The notes: generated by a model not told the origin, from the sequence alone. A DNA stretch of 64,000 nt from Paractinoplanes pyxinae (GCF_026626335.1 NZ_JAPNTZ010000009.1:186001-250000), one strand, 5' to 3'. Positions 18,637 to 27,845 are shown, numbered from the stretch's first letter. Numbers and translations are program-made.

Positions 18637-20157
18637 ATGCCGCGTCGGCACCCTCCTTCGTTGTCTGCCGGTTTGCGCCGGTCTCGGCTGGGTGTGCGCC
18701 GGCTGGTGTTTTTCGGTATTGCTGCGGTGACTCCGCTGACGGTGATTGTGGGCGGGCAGTCGCTGGGGTTCGGGCAGCTCGGTCAGGTCGGGACCGCGGT
18801 GGGCTACCTGCTGGCTGCCGCCGTGTTGGGGGTCTTTGCCGTCGGTGTGGCGGCGATGGCTCGCCATCTGCCGAACCCGGGGGCGTTCTACGCCTATGTT
18901 GCTGCCAGGTTGAGCCGGCCGCTGGCGGTGGCCACGGCGGGGATTGCTTTGGTGGCGTACACGGCGATCCAGATCGGGCTGTTCGGGTTGTTCGGTGTGG
19001 CCATGGTGGCCGCGCTGGACGCGTTCGGCCAGTCGGGTTGGTGGGCGTTCTGGGCGTTGATGGGGTGGATCGCGGTCGCGGTCCTGGGGCAGGTGCGGGT
19101 CCGCACCAATGCCTCGGTGCTGGCGGTGCTGATCTGCGCCGAGCTTGGGTTGGTGCTGGTGCTGGACGCGGTGATGGTGCTCCATCCGGCCGATGGGATC
19201 GTCCGTTTCGATGGGTTGAACCCGTTGTTGCTGGCCAACCCGACGGGGATCGCGTCGCTGGTCGGGGCGATCACCGGGCTGGTGGGCTTCGAGGTGCCGT
19301 TGGCGTTCGCGCCGTTGGCGGTCGATCCGCGGACGACGGTGCGGCGGGCGATCGGTTGGATCCTGCTGATCGTCGCCGTGGTGTATGGCGGGTCGGCGTG
19401 GGCGATGACCGTGGTCGCCGGCCCGGACCAGATCGTCGGGATCGCGGCGCAGCATCCCAAGGACCTGTTCTTCCATCTGGCGGCGCCGCACGTCCCAGCC
19501 GCGGTGGTAACCGCCGGGCTGGTGCTGTTCGCGACCAGCGTGTTCGCGGCGGCGCTGGCGTTCCATAACACCGTCAGCCGGTACATTCTCACCCTGTCCC
19601 GGGAAGGCTTGCTGCCGGTTTGGCTGGCGATCACTCGGAGCGATGATGTTCCCGCCGCCGCGTCGCTGATGCAGTCCACGCTCGCGTTCCTGGTGCTGGT
19701 GGCCGCCGGTATCGGCGGTGTGGACCCGGTGAAGGACCTGTTCTTCTTCGGCACCACGGCCGGTGGGCTCGGGGTGCTGATCATGATGTGCCTGACCGGC
19801 GCCGCGGTCATCGGGTATTTCCACCGTCATCCGCACCGCGAGACCGTGTGGCGGCGGCGGATCGCACCGATCGTCTCCACCGTGGTGCTCACGCTGATCG
19901 CGGTGACCAGCATCGCGTTCTTCGGTGACCTGATCAGCTCGAGCCACCCGGTCAAGGTGTGGGGCGCGCCGCTGGTCTACGCCGCAGTCGCCGTGGCCGG
20001 GATCGGCTGGGCGCTGCATCTGCGCCGGCACCGCCCACACGTCTACGCCGTCATCGGTCACGGCGAGCGCACCCGCACCACCGCAATCCCGTCCGGCGTC
20101 CGGCATCAGCCATCGGTTGCTGCCGAACCGGCCTCGGCATCGTCGGCGTCCCGCTGA
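18637..20157 (+). CDS. APC-superfamily amino-acid/amine permease
   Basis: About 506 residues from ATG 18637 with about 12 hydrophobic spans. TM1 holds the broken-helix motif FGIAAVTPLTVIVGG, the usual substrate-binding stretch of APC transporters (G-x-G-like loop). The C-terminus ends in a short basic tail. An earlier in-frame GTG at 18598 would add 13 residues, but it has a poorer ribosome context. Its paralogue at 21925-23382 shares the end pattern E(T/S)VW and RHRP(H/Q)xY. In this setting it may move histidine, histamine or a related amine. That substrate is inference from the decarboxylase nearby. Confidence 0.85.
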   Translation: MPRRHPPSLSAGLRRSRLGVRRLVFFGIAAVTPLTVIVGGQSLGFGQLGQVGTAVGYLLAAAVLGVFAVGVAAMARHLPNPGAFYAYVAARLSRPLAVATAGIALVAYTAIQIGLFGLFGVAMVAALDAFGQSGWWAFWALMGWIAVAVLGQVRVRTNASVLAVLICAELGLVLVLDAVMVLHPADGIVRFDGLNPLLLANPTGIASLVGAITGLVGFEVPLAFAPLAVDPRTTVRRAIGWILLIVAVVYGGSAWAMTVVAGPDQIVGIAAQHPKDLFFHLAAPHVPAAVVTAGLVLFATSVFAAALAFHNTVSRYILTLSREGLLPVWLAITRSDDVPAAASLMQSTLAFLVLVAAGIGGVDPVKDLFFFGTTAGGLGVLIMMCLTGAAVIGYFHRHPHRETVWRRRIAPIVSTVVLTLIAVTSIAFFGDLISSSHPVKVWGAPLVYAAVAVAGIGWALHLRRHRPHVYAVIGHGERTRTTAIPSGVRHQPSVAAEPASASSASR

Positions 20158-20208
20158 CGCCGTGCACCCTGCGACGTTGTCTTCTGCTGAAAGGGCTGAT
20201 TGGCAGTC

Positions 20209-20820
20209 ATGATCGCACTGGCGAATCTGGTCATACGTGACGCTCACCCGCACGACCATCCGGCGGCGGCTGAGGTCCTCGCCGCTGCCTTCGGGGATAG
20301 CCCGGTGGTCGGCTGGGCCCAACCTAACCCGGCCGCTCGCGCCGCCCAGCTCGGCTTCTACTTCACTGCGTTGCTGCGCCATACCGGCGTGCACGGCACC
20401 ATCCGGCTGGCCACCGCCGACACCCGGATCGTCGGCGTTGCCCTCTGGTACCGGCACACCGCGGGCGAGACCGGCCTCCACGATCTGCTGCCCGCGAACG
20501 GGGATAGCGGAGTGCCGGAAAGCCTGCACCGGCTGGCCCGGCTCGAGCACCTGCTGCGCAAGCGCCGCCCGGTGGAGCCGCACCACTATCTGGCCTACCT
20601 CGGAGTCGCCACTGGCGAACAGAACCGAGGCATCGGCACCACGTTGGTCAGCGAATACCACGACACGCTGAGCGCCGCGGGCATGCCGGCCTACCTGGAG
20701 GCCAACGACCCGCGTAACCGGGCCTTGTACGCCCGGCTCGGCTACGCCGATCACGGCGCTGCGATCACCGGCCACGGTGGTCCGCCGGTTTACCCGATGC
20801 GGTGGACCCCCGGGCGCTGA
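20209..20820 (+). CDS. GNAT-family N-acetyltransferase
   Basis: 203 residues from ATG 20209. The TTG at 20200 is an alternative, but GAAAGGG lies at the right distance from 20209. The core is HHYLAYLGVATGEQNRGIGT (beta-4 and acetyl-CoA loop with R-GxGT) and AYLEANDPRNRALYARLGYA (beta-5, helix and the Y-x-R-x-G-(F/Y) end). It is a close paralogue of the GNAT at 28832-29482 (AYLEASNLRNRALYQRHGFT), so the cluster contains a duplicated acetyltransferase. The target may be the amine made by the decarboxylase. This is inference. Confidence 0.87.
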   Translation: MIALANLVIRDAHPHDHPAAAEVLAAAFGDSPVVGWAQPNPAARAAQLGFYFTALLRHTGVHGTIRLATADTRIVGVALWYRHTAGETGLHDLLPANGDSGVPESLHRLARLEHLLRKRRPVEPHHYLAYLGVATGEQNRGIGTTLVSEYHDTLSAAGMPAYLEANDPRNRALYARLGYADHGAAITGHGGPPVYPMRWTPGR

Positions 20821-20861
20821 GCCCCGGTCCGGTTTTGGACAGGCGAGGAAAGGAGCTGACG

Positions 20862-21506
20862 ATGTTCGATGCGGTGATCGACACGGTGCTGCGGCTGGCC
20901 GGGCCGGATGAGTCTGACGCGCTTGTAGGCCTGCTGACCAGCACCACAGAAGACCCGTTCCTGCGGTGGTTCGGCGGCGAGGCAGGCGCCGATGCCTCGG
21001 CACTGCGCGCGTTGCTGGCCACCGACGTCGCCGCAACGCTGGCGTCGGGCTTCATCGGTGTCGCCGTTCACGGCACCGACATCCTCGCTGCAGCTTTGTG
21101 GACCATCCATCCCGTCCGTGCCGGCGTCTTAGCAGGCTCCCTAAGGCCGCACCACCGTGGGCTGATCGCGGAAAGGCTCCGCCGGTTGCAGCTGTTGGCC
21201 GAGGTGCGCCGGCCCGCGACGCCGCACCATCAACTCGGTCTGGTCGTGGTGCAGCCGAATCTGCGGGGGCACGGGCTCGGCGCTCTGCTGCTGCGCGGCC
21301 AGCATGAGTACCTCGACGACATCGGGCTCGGCGCGTACGCGGTCACCGTTGACGGGTCCAGACGGCGCCTGCTGCTGCGGTGCGGCTACAGCGACATCGG
21401 AGCACCGCAGCTGCTGCCGGGCGCGACGCCGGTGTGGTCGATGTGGCGGCCACCGAAGACGGACCGCAAGGACGTCCGTGCGGGTGTCCCTATGGACTCG
21501 CTCTGA
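20862..21506 (+). CDS. GNAT-like acetyltransferase (divergent)
   Basis: 214 residues from ATG 20862, with AAAGGAG upstream. The fold pattern is GNAT: HQLGLVVVQPNLRGHGLGAL carries the acetyl-CoA loop, and YAVTVDGSRRRLLLRCGYSD forms the last strand/helix. Compared with the two other GNATs in the cluster, the N-terminal half is less similar and the usual asparagine-rich end is replaced by arginines, so its substrate may differ. It is followed by a 215-base gap that holds a strong hairpin. Confidence 0.8.
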   Translation: MFDAVIDTVLRLAGPDESDALVGLLTSTTEDPFLRWFGGEAGADASALRALLATDVAATLASGFIGVAVHGTDILAAALWTIHPVRAGVLAGSLRPHHRGLIAERLRRLQLLAEVRRPATPHHQLGLVVVQPNLRGHGLGALLLRGQHEYLDDIGLGAYAVTVDGSRRRLLLRCGYSDIGAPQLLPGATPVWSMWRPPKTDRKDVRAGVPMDSL

Positions 21507-21626
21507 ATTCCTCGCTCGTCGCATCTGCCGGGGAGGGCGGTGCGGCGGGCGGGGCACCAGCAGGGGTCGTTCGGCCGTGTGCCCCCGGCCCTGGGCACAT
21601 TCTTACCGGCCGGTGAACCCCTCAGT

Positions 21627-21664
21627 GGGGTGCCTCTGGCGTTCCCCAGCGTCAGAGGCACCCC
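21627..21664 (+). terminator. Strong hairpin ahead of the decarboxylase operon
   Basis: The arms 21627-21641 and 21650-21664 pair over 15 bp (one G-U) with an 8-base loop. No run of T follows, so it could be a GC-rich terminator for the upstream GNAT genes or a leader/attenuator for the genes downstream. The next ATG is at 21722. Confidence 0.5.
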
Positions 21665-21721
21665 CACCCACCAATTCCTGTCTTATGACACCCCTTCGAT
21701 GACGAGAGGCGATTCCCCCTC

Positions 21722-21928
21722 ATGATGGGCATCGGCACCTACGACCGACCCGTACGGCACATCCCTGCATCACACGACCTCGGCAGCATTGCCACCCCCG
21801 CCGCCACGGCGGGCCGCCGCCGAGCGCACACCGTCCAGCGCACCCCGGTCCGATCCGGAGCTGTGGCCGGTCCGAGCCCGGTGACGACGGTAGGCCCGGC
21901 CGGGCCGCGGGTGGGGGTGGGGGCGTGA
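21722..21928 (+). CDS. Small ORF at the head of the long coupled operon
   Basis: 68 codons: a short mixed N-terminus (MMGIGTYDRPVRHIPASHDL), then Ala/Arg/Pro/Gly-rich sequence. The stop overlaps the GTG of the APC permease (GTGA). No family known. It could be a leader that times permease translation, or a real small protein. The ribosome site is weak (GAGAGG). Confidence 0.35.
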   Translation: MMGIGTYDRPVRHIPASHDLGSIATPAATAGRRRAHTVQRTPVRSGAVAGPSPVTTVGPAGPRVGVGA

Positions 21929-23382
21929 CCGGCCCGGTGACCTTGGCGCGGCGCACGATGGGTGTGGGGGCGTTGCTCGGGGTGGCGGCGGTGGCGTCGT
22001 CGCCGCAGACGGTGCTCAACGGTGGTATCCCCGCCACCTACGCCCAGTCCGGGGTGCAGGGTGTCCCGCTGTCGTTCGTGATTGTCATGGGTGTGCTGGC
22101 GCTGCTGGCGGTCGGTTACGTGGCGGTGTCGCGGCATGTCCCGCACGGGGCTCCGTTCTACGCCCAGCTCGCCCGCGGGCTGGGCCCGGGCTGGGGGCTG
22201 GCCGTCGCGGGAATCGCCTTGTTGGGCTACAACTGCCTGCAAGTATCGCTGTTCCCGCTGCTGGGCACGGCTATCGCCGCGATGACTGGGATCGGCTCGT
22301 GGTGGATGTGGGCCGCGGCCGGGTGGCTGGTGGTGCTGCTGCTGGGCCGCTATCCCGGTGCCGCTAACGCCAAGTTTTTGGGCGTGTTGCTGGCCTGTGA
22401 GATCGGCATCGTGCTGGCGTTCGACATCGCCGCCCTGTCCAACCCGGCTCAGGGACTCACGTTGGACGGGTTCGTGCCTTCGGAACTTTTCGTCACCGGT
22501 GGCGGTGCGGGTGCGCTGGTGTTCGCGGCCGCGGCGTTCGCCGGGGCGGAGAGCCTGCCCGCCTACGGTGACGAGGCCCGCTCGACGGGCACCATCGTGA
22601 TCGCCACGTTCGCCGCCTACGGCCTGCTCGGTGGCCTGTACGCGCTGACGTCGTGGGCGTATGCCGCCGTCGTCGGCGCGACCCGGCTCAGCACGGGTGC
22701 GGTAGTGGACGAACCCATGGCGATCCTGGCCGGCACGTGGGGTCCGGGTATCGGTGCGATGGGCACCGTGCTGCTGATCACCAGTGTGCTGGCCGCGATG
22801 TCGGCGCTCGCCGGGATCAGCGCCCGCTACCTACGCGCTTTGGGCGACGACGGGGTACTGCCCGCCGCGCTCGCGGCCGTCAGCCCCGGCGCGGACGGCG
22901 GCGCCCCGCGCGGCGGGTCCCTCGCCCAGGCCGCAGTTTCGGCCGTGGTGCTGGGTGGGTTCGTCGTCGCCGGCGTCGACCCGATGGGGGTCATGTTCGT
23001 GTGGCTGTCGACCATCGGCGCGGTGTGCATCCTCGGCTTGCTGATGCTGTCGTCGTGGTCGGCCGTTTCGTTCTTCGGCAAAGGTAACGGCAGCCGGGAG
23101 TCGGTGTGGGTACGCCAGCTGCTGCCCGGCGCCGGCGGCGTGATCGGTGTCCTGACCTTGGTATTCACTGGGTCGAACCTGCCGATGATGCTCGGCCTGC
23201 CCGACGGCTCACCCCTGCCCTTCCAGATCGGCGTCCCGGTCCTGGCCGTCACCGTCCTGCTGTTCGTGGTCCGGGGCCGCTGGCTCAAACGGCACCGGCC
23301 CCAGATCTACGAGCAGCTCGGGTACCGCCGTGTCGATCCTCTACGGGTACGCGATCCGCGGATCGTGGGGCTGAAGCTGTGA
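21925..23382 (+). CDS. APC-superfamily permease (second copy)
   Basis: The 485-residue polytopic membrane protein has about 12 hydrophobic spans. TM1 reads VGALLGVAAVASSPQTVLNGG, the broken-helix substrate site of APC carriers, with a short loop before TM2. It is a diverged paralogue of 18637-20157. It starts at GTG 21925 inside the stop of a small ORF and ends in a GTGA overlap with the next gene. In an operon with a histidine-decarboxylase-like enzyme it could be an amino-acid/amine antiporter. The residues seen do not prove a substrate. Confidence 0.85.
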   Translation: MTGPVTLARRTMGVGALLGVAAVASSPQTVLNGGIPATYAQSGVQGVPLSFVIVMGVLALLAVGYVAVSRHVPHGAPFYAQLARGLGPGWGLAVAGIALLGYNCLQVSLFPLLGTAIAAMTGIGSWWMWAAAGWLVVLLLGRYPGAANAKFLGVLLACEIGIVLAFDIAALSNPAQGLTLDGFVPSELFVTGGGAGALVFAAAAFAGAESLPAYGDEARSTGTIVIATFAAYGLLGGLYALTSWAYAAVVGATRLSTGAVVDEPMAILAGTWGPGIGAMGTVLLITSVLAAMSALAGISARYLRALGDDGVLPAALAAVSPGADGGAPRGGSLAQAAVSAVVLGGFVVAGVDPMGVMFVWLSTIGAVCILGLLMLSSWSAVSFFGKGNGSRESVWVRQLLPGAGGVIGVLTLVFTGSNLPMMLGLPDGSPLPFQIGVPVLAVTVLLFVVRGRWLKRHRPQIYEQLGYRRVDPLRVRDPRIVGLKL

Positions 23383-24278
23383 ACGCCATGACCGACCGGC
23401 ACAGCTCACAGCCCGAGCGCGGTGTCCGTGGGTGGCTCTCGGCGCAGGAGCAGCTCGGCCGCGTTCAAGCCTTGGGATTCCAATACGACATCACCAGCAC
23501 CGCGTTACAACGGATGCTGGCGATCAACAGCGGACACGCCAAGGTCACTTGGGAGCGCCGCCGCCGCGACCCGATCGCCCCCTACACAATCGCTTTACTG
23601 TTCGCCACCCCCACCGGCCGGGCCGATTGCAGCCCAGACACCACCGTGCCCAGCGGGGACGACTTCATCGGCGCTTTCGACGTGCACGCGGCTAACCGGG
23701 TCTGGCTGGCCGGCCCCGAAGCCAGTGACCTGCCCGACCTGCTGTACGGCCTGGAAACCCAGGTTGCTGAACAGCGCGCCGCCGATGGCTGGGTGCTGCG
23801 TGAACAGCTGACCACTGACGTCGACGACGCCATCACCACCGGCTCGTTCTGGGTCGGCATTGGAGTCTCGAGCCTGGACACCCCGACCGGCACCTGGGCT
23901 CAGACCGGCGACCAGGCCCTGAGCCAGGCCCACGTGCCCGGCACCATCCGCATCCTGCTCAACGTAGCCAGCTCCCCGATCCCAGAACTCGCCTGGATCG
24001 TTGCCGAACGCCGCGGCATCAGCGAGTACAACACCAAAACCATCTACAGCACACACCGGATGTCCCACTCCGAGTTCACCGCCCCGTATCCCTATGGGCT
24101 CGTCAGTCCCGATCACCTTGCCGCCAACGGCTGGCACGAGCCGATCCTGCGCCGCATCCACGGACTGTTCGGCGCCCTGCACACCAGCACCCATTTCACC
24201 CGCCCGCTCGGCCGGCCACCCAAAGGCAGCCTGTGGCGAGCCGCACTCGACAAGCCCGTACCGGGACGGCGCTCATGA
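23379..24278 (+). CDS. Unrecognised 299-residue protein
   Basis: Starts at GTG 23379, overlapping the permease stop by four bases, and ends in ATGA with the decarboxylase. It appears soluble. The N-terminus (VRGWLSAQEQLGRVQALGFQ, then TALQRMLAINSGHAKVTWER) looks like a helical or DNA-binding-like stretch with RRRRDP-type basic residues. The middle (DDFIGAFDVHAANRVWLAG) and the end (LAWIVAERRGISEYNTKTIY, HRIHGLFGAL-like helix) have mixed alpha/beta character. No catalytic motif or known family was seen. Its fixed position between permease and decarboxylase argues that it is part of the pathway. Confidence 0.55.
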   Translation: MNAMTDRHSSQPERGVRGWLSAQEQLGRVQALGFQYDITSTALQRMLAINSGHAKVTWERRRRDPIAPYTIALLFATPTGRADCSPDTTVPSGDDFIGAFDVHAANRVWLAGPEASDLPDLLYGLETQVAEQRAADGWVLREQLTTDVDDAITTGSFWVGIGVSSLDTPTGTWAQTGDQALSQAHVPGTIRILLNVASSPIPELAWIVAERRGISEYNTKTIYSTHRMSHSEFTAPYPYGLVSPDHLAANGWHEPILRRIHGLFGALHTSTHFTRPLGRPPKGSLWRAALDKPVPGRRS

Positions 24279-25519
24279 CCCACACCCTCGCCGGCCCGCC
24301 GTTTCGGCTGCACGACGCCGCCACCATCGGCGCCGCCCTCCGCGACCAGCACTACAACGACCTGGCCCAGCACCTGACCGCCGCCCGACGGCGCAACCTG
24401 GCCTATCCCGGCTTCACCGACCTGACCCACCGTGCTCTCGCCGAGCTGATGACCGAACAGCTGCTCAACAATGTCGGCGACCCCTACGACCCCGGACATG
24501 GCCACGACCACACCAAAGCCTACGAACGTGACGTCATCGACCACCTCGCTGACCTGTTCGGCGCCTCGCGAACCCGATGGGGATACGTCACCACCGGTAG
24601 CAGCGAAGGCACCGACCACGCCCTCTGGGACGCCCGGTTGGCTTACCCCGGCCAAGAACCCGTCGTGTTCGCGTCCACGGCAGCGCACTACTCCGTGGCC
24701 AAGGCCTGCGCCCGGCACCGCCTGACCCTCGTTCATGTCCGCGCCGACCCGACCGGCCGGATGGACATCACCGACCTGCGCACCCTGCTCGGCCAGTGGC
24801 GGCACCAACCGGTGGTGATCGTGGCGACCGTGGGCACCACCATGACCGAGGCCTTCGACGACGTCGCCGCCATCGCTAATGCCTGCGACGACCTGGCCAT
24901 CGTCCGGCGCCGGATCCACGTCGACGCCGCCCTCGCCGCCCTACCCCTGGCTCTGCTGCCCGATCACGACCGACCGAGCTTCGACTTCACCAGCGGCGCG
25001 ACCAGCATCGTCACCTCAGGTCACAAATTTCTCAGCACGCTCACCCCGTGCGCGGTACTCATCTACGCCGAAGCTCCGGTGCTGGCCCGCACCCCGCACG
25101 TGCCGTACACCGGCACCGCCGACACCACCATCGGCGGTTCCCGTAGCGGGCACACCCCGCTGCTGCTCTGGTCCTCGCTCAGCCACGGCCTCGACACCCA
25201 CCGACGGCGGGCCGAACGATCCCGCGAACTCGCCGGCTACACCCACGAACGGCTGCGCGCCGCCGGGTGGCCGGCCAGCCGCAACCCGCACGCGTTCACC
25301 GTCGTCATCGCCCAGCCCCCACCCGAAGTGTGCGCCCGCTGGGTGCTGGCCCCCGACGGCACCCGCGCGCACATCATCTGCAAACCCGACACCGACCCCG
25401 CCGCCATCGACGAACTCGTCACCGACCTGACCCGCCCGGCCACCACCGTAGTACCCGCACCAAGCCCGCCCGAGAACGACCAGGCCGCCGGGCGCACCCC
25501 CACCGGAGTGCCGGCATGA
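24275..25519 (+). CDS. PLP-dependent decarboxylase, histidine-decarboxylase-like
   Basis: 414 residues from ATG 24275. The group II (PLP) fold is clear: NNVGDPYDPG at about 65-74, TTGSSEGTDHALW at 107-118 (phosphate site), AAHYS with His138 that would stack on the PLP ring, HVDAAL with Asp217 that holds the pyridine nitrogen, and TSGHKFLS with Lys251 as the PLP lysine. The NNxGDP block and the size resemble histidine decarboxylases of this group, which make histamine from L-histidine. Serine or other small amino acids are alternatives. It overlaps its neighbours by four bases on both sides and is the only obvious enzyme of primary amine formation in the cluster. Confidence 0.85.
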   Translation: MTHTLAGPPFRLHDAATIGAALRDQHYNDLAQHLTAARRRNLAYPGFTDLTHRALAELMTEQLLNNVGDPYDPGHGHDHTKAYERDVIDHLADLFGASRTRWGYVTTGSSEGTDHALWDARLAYPGQEPVVFASTAAHYSVAKACARHRLTLVHVRADPTGRMDITDLRTLLGQWRHQPVVIVATVGTTMTEAFDDVAAIANACDDLAIVRRRIHVDAALAALPLALLPDHDRPSFDFTSGATSIVTSGHKFLSTLTPCAVLIYAEAPVLARTPHVPYTGTADTTIGGSRSGHTPLLLWSSLSHGLDTHRRRAERSRELAGYTHERLRAAGWPASRNPHAFTVVIAQPPPEVCARWVLAPDGTRAHIICKPDTDPAAIDELVTDLTRPATTVVPAPSPPENDQAAGRTPTGVPA

Positions 25520-25755
25520 ACACCGCCCCCGCAGTACGACCGGGCCACCACCGTCTTCCCGGCGCACGCACAGCGTCGTGCCCGACGCCGGGACAGGCCA
25601 GGACAGAGCCCCCGCCTCCGAGTCCTGGCCGCAGGCCGGGTGCGCAGCCCCGACGAGGAGGGCGCACGGCTGCGCACCCGGCCCCACCACAGCCTGCTGC
25701 CCAGCTGCGAGTCGCCCGTACCAACGCGACAGGCCCGACCGGAGCCCACCGATGA
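25516..25755 (+). CDS. Small coupled ORF (79 codons), doubtful
   Basis: ATG 25516 overlaps the decarboxylase stop (ATGA) and the stop overlaps the next ATG (25752). The sequence is Pro/Ala/Arg/Thr-rich. A one-base shift near the CCCCC at about 25527 would instead give a more ordinary frame (QYDRATTVFPAHAQRRAR, RLRVLAAGRVRSPDEEGARL), but that frame then runs far into the next gene. I list the unshifted form because both overlaps fit. Confidence 0.35.
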   Translation: MNTAPAVRPGHHRLPGARTASCPTPGQARTEPPPPSPGRRPGAQPRRGGRTAAHPAPPQPAAQLRVARTNATGPTGAHR

Positions 25756-26558
25756 GCACCGCCGCCTGGCTACGGGCCGTAACCCGCGCCGCCCAGACGC
25801 CGCTCCCGCCTCCCGCCGCCGTCAACGACGGCGACCGGCCGGCCGCGATGGCCGGCCTGGACCCGATCACCGCCCCGGCCGACGCCGACATCGTGGCGGC
25901 CGCGCTGGCCCACGCCCGCGACACCAGCGCCGACCGCGAGTCGCGATTGCTGTGGGGCCGCTACGCCTACCACAACGCCCGGACACTGTTCGGTGACCTG
26001 CACCCGGCAGCGGTCGCCGCCAGCCGGATCTACCAGCGCATCCTGGCCGAGCAACAGTTCACCTTCGACGCAGTAAGGGTCGCCCAGCAGCGGCTGCACG
26101 CCTTCGAACGAGCCCGCGACCAGGTCCAGACCTTGACCAGCCGGTGCTCCTACGCGACGGCGTTGCACCGTGACGGTGACTGCGAACAAGCCGAACAGCA
26201 AACCGCACTGGCTTTGCGCACCTGGTGGGCCAGCCCCCACGGACTCGGGCACTCCGCCATGGTGCTGCTGTCGGCCGCGGCCATCCGGGCCGGGTGCGGG
26301 CGCACGCGCACTGCGGTCACCACCCTGGTCGACCACGCCGCCCACTTGGCGCACCTGGACGGGTCCTGCCGGCGGATGGCCGCCCGCTGGCTCGCCACCA
26401 TCGCCACCACCCACCCCCAGCAATGCCAATACACCTCGGCCGCAGCATCCCCTGACCGTGATGTGCTGCAGCAACAGGTGTTCTGGCTCTCCGTGCTTCA
26501 AACTCCCCAGCTGCACCAGCGCCGCAGCCTCGACCACCAGACCGGGCAGATCTCATGA
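25752..26558 (+). CDS. Unrecognised helical protein, TPR-like
   Basis: 268 residues from ATG 25752. Helix-rich with Ala/Arg-rich repeats such as RIYQRILAEQQFTFDAVRVA, ALHRDGDCEQAEQQTALAL and SAMVLLSAAAIRAGCG, which resemble tetratricopeptide segments but are too degenerate to count. It overlaps neighbours by ATGA on both sides. TPR-like proteins in such loci often act as scaffolds or regulators. No reaction can be assigned. Confidence 0.5.
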   Translation: MSTAAWLRAVTRAAQTPLPPPAAVNDGDRPAAMAGLDPITAPADADIVAAALAHARDTSADRESRLLWGRYAYHNARTLFGDLHPAAVAASRIYQRILAEQQFTFDAVRVAQQRLHAFERARDQVQTLTSRCSYATALHRDGDCEQAEQQTALALRTWWASPHGLGHSAMVLLSAAAIRAGCGRTRTAVTTLVDHAAHLAHLDGSCRRMAARWLATIATTHPQQCQYTSAAASPDRDVLQQQVFWLSVLQTPQLHQRRSLDHQTGQIS

Positions 26559-27433
26559 CCCGCCCCGCAGCCGGGCTTGGCCATCCGAGCGGCAACGGCC
26601 GGCCCGGCGTCGACCGCGTACGCGAGAAGACCCGATCAGAACCCCCTTCCGGCTCGGCCTTGTCCGGCACGACCGGGCGTACCGAGGGTCGCGTCACCAT
26701 CGCGCCCTCGCAGCAGACGTCCGTTTCACTGCCACCCCGTGGTGTTGAGACGGCGACATCGAGATGGCAGTCCCAGCGAACTGACATCTCGGTGACCGGG
26801 TACGCCACCCTCCTGGGGACAGGACGGTTGCGCACCCGGCACATCAGCATCCGATTCGACACATCCGCGGAGCGCACCGTGCCCGACCCGCAACCCAAGG
26901 TGGACCAACCCGGCGACGACCCGTCCTTCGTGCACGGCGGCCGGGACCGGTATGCCCCCCAACACCCGGCACCCGCCGATGGCACCCTCCTCGCCTTCCA
27001 CCACGCCGCCGAGATGGCCGACTGGCTGCAAACCCTGCTGATCTACGACGACGCCGCCGGGTGCTGGGAACTCGCCATTCCCCACACCGACACGGCCGGT
27101 TCGTTCGGCGCCGACACCTTCGGACTCATCCCGTGGGCGCAGAACACGGCCCTGCGCGACCCGAGCGACGACACATCCGCGCGGCAATGGGCAGCCCGTC
27201 TGATCGAGCAGGACCATGCCGACGAACCGGACGACACAGGTGCACCCCTGCGGGTCACCGAGTGGCGCCGTATCAAGCTGGGCGAGCGGATCGGCCACGT
27301 CGCGCTCGACACCACCACGGCCGTCTGCATGACCCCCTTCACCGGCCTGCAACCCGCCACCGGCTCAGCCTGTCTATGCCAGCACTGGCAGCAATGGCAG
27401 GACGCCCACCCCAACCTGCGGGACCTGCCGTGA
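26555..27433 (+). CDS. Unrecognised protein of the coupled operon
   Basis: Up to 292 residues from ATG 26555 (ATGA overlap). The first about 100 residues are Arg/Ser/Thr-rich and look disordered. The C-terminal about 180 residues are ordered: LLAFHHAAEMADWLQTLLIY, CWELAIPHTDTAGSFGADTF and LRVTEWRRIKLGERIGHVAL. An internal start such as GTG 26880 is possible. The end contains CLCQHWQQWQ, with two Cys. No family recognised. It ends in a GTGA overlap with the next frame. Confidence 0.45.
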   Translation: MTRPAAGLGHPSGNGRPGVDRVREKTRSEPPSGSALSGTTGRTEGRVTIAPSQQTSVSLPPRGVETATSRWQSQRTDISVTGYATLLGTGRLRTRHISIRFDTSAERTVPDPQPKVDQPGDDPSFVHGGRDRYAPQHPAPADGTLLAFHHAAEMADWLQTLLIYDDAAGCWELAIPHTDTAGSFGADTFGLIPWAQNTALRDPSDDTSARQWAARLIEQDHADEPDDTGAPLRVTEWRRIKLGERIGHVALDTTTAVCMTPFTGLQPATGSACLCQHWQQWQDAHPNLRDLP

Positions 27434-27845
27434 TCTCACCGACCTTCCCCGACGTCTCGCCCGAAGTGCTGGCGCAACTGCGGCGTGGCTGCTCGTCGAG
27501 CAACTGGCCGCGCCGGCTCACCCCGGGCAGCCCAGCCGCCGCCAGCAGGCACCTGCACCACCAGCTCGCCCAGACCCATCCCGAGCCGAGCCTCGCTGTC
27601 CACCGGCGCCAGCTCACCGATGACCACCGCGCTGCGCACGGCGACCACCACCATGCACAACACCAACCGACCGCAACGGTCTCCTCGCTGCGCCTCCACC
27701 GCCGGTCCCCGGCGGTGTCCTGCACCCCGGCACCACCTCACCGGACCGCGGCCACGTGGCCGACCTCCTCTATCAGGCCAGCACTGACCGCCCGACCGAC
27801 CCGCACTCCCGACCAGCCCGCGACCAGGAAACCGAGACATCATGA
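27430..27845 (+). pseudogene. Frameshifted small gene of the coupled operon
   Basis: The GTG at 27430 overlaps the preceding stop (GTGA), and a frame starting there reads ISPTFPDVSPEVLAQLRRG. The frame whose stop overlaps ATG 27842 (ATGA) is different and ends in HVADLLYQASTDRPTDPHS. Joining them needs one base restored between about 27622 and 27730. Corrected size is about 139 residues. The uncorrected frame runs 85 bases into the next gene, which is unlike every other junction here. Function unknown. Confidence 0.35.

Noticed and set aside
18604..21036. An 810-codon open frame on the minus strand
   Set aside because: It lies opposite two membrane/GNAT genes with clear motifs and reads as Arg/His/Gln/Pro-rich sequence without domains, a known artefact of high-GC coding DNA.
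24113..24919. A minus-strand frame across the decarboxylase start
   Set aside because: Gly/Val-rich shadow of the PLP enzyme, without domains.
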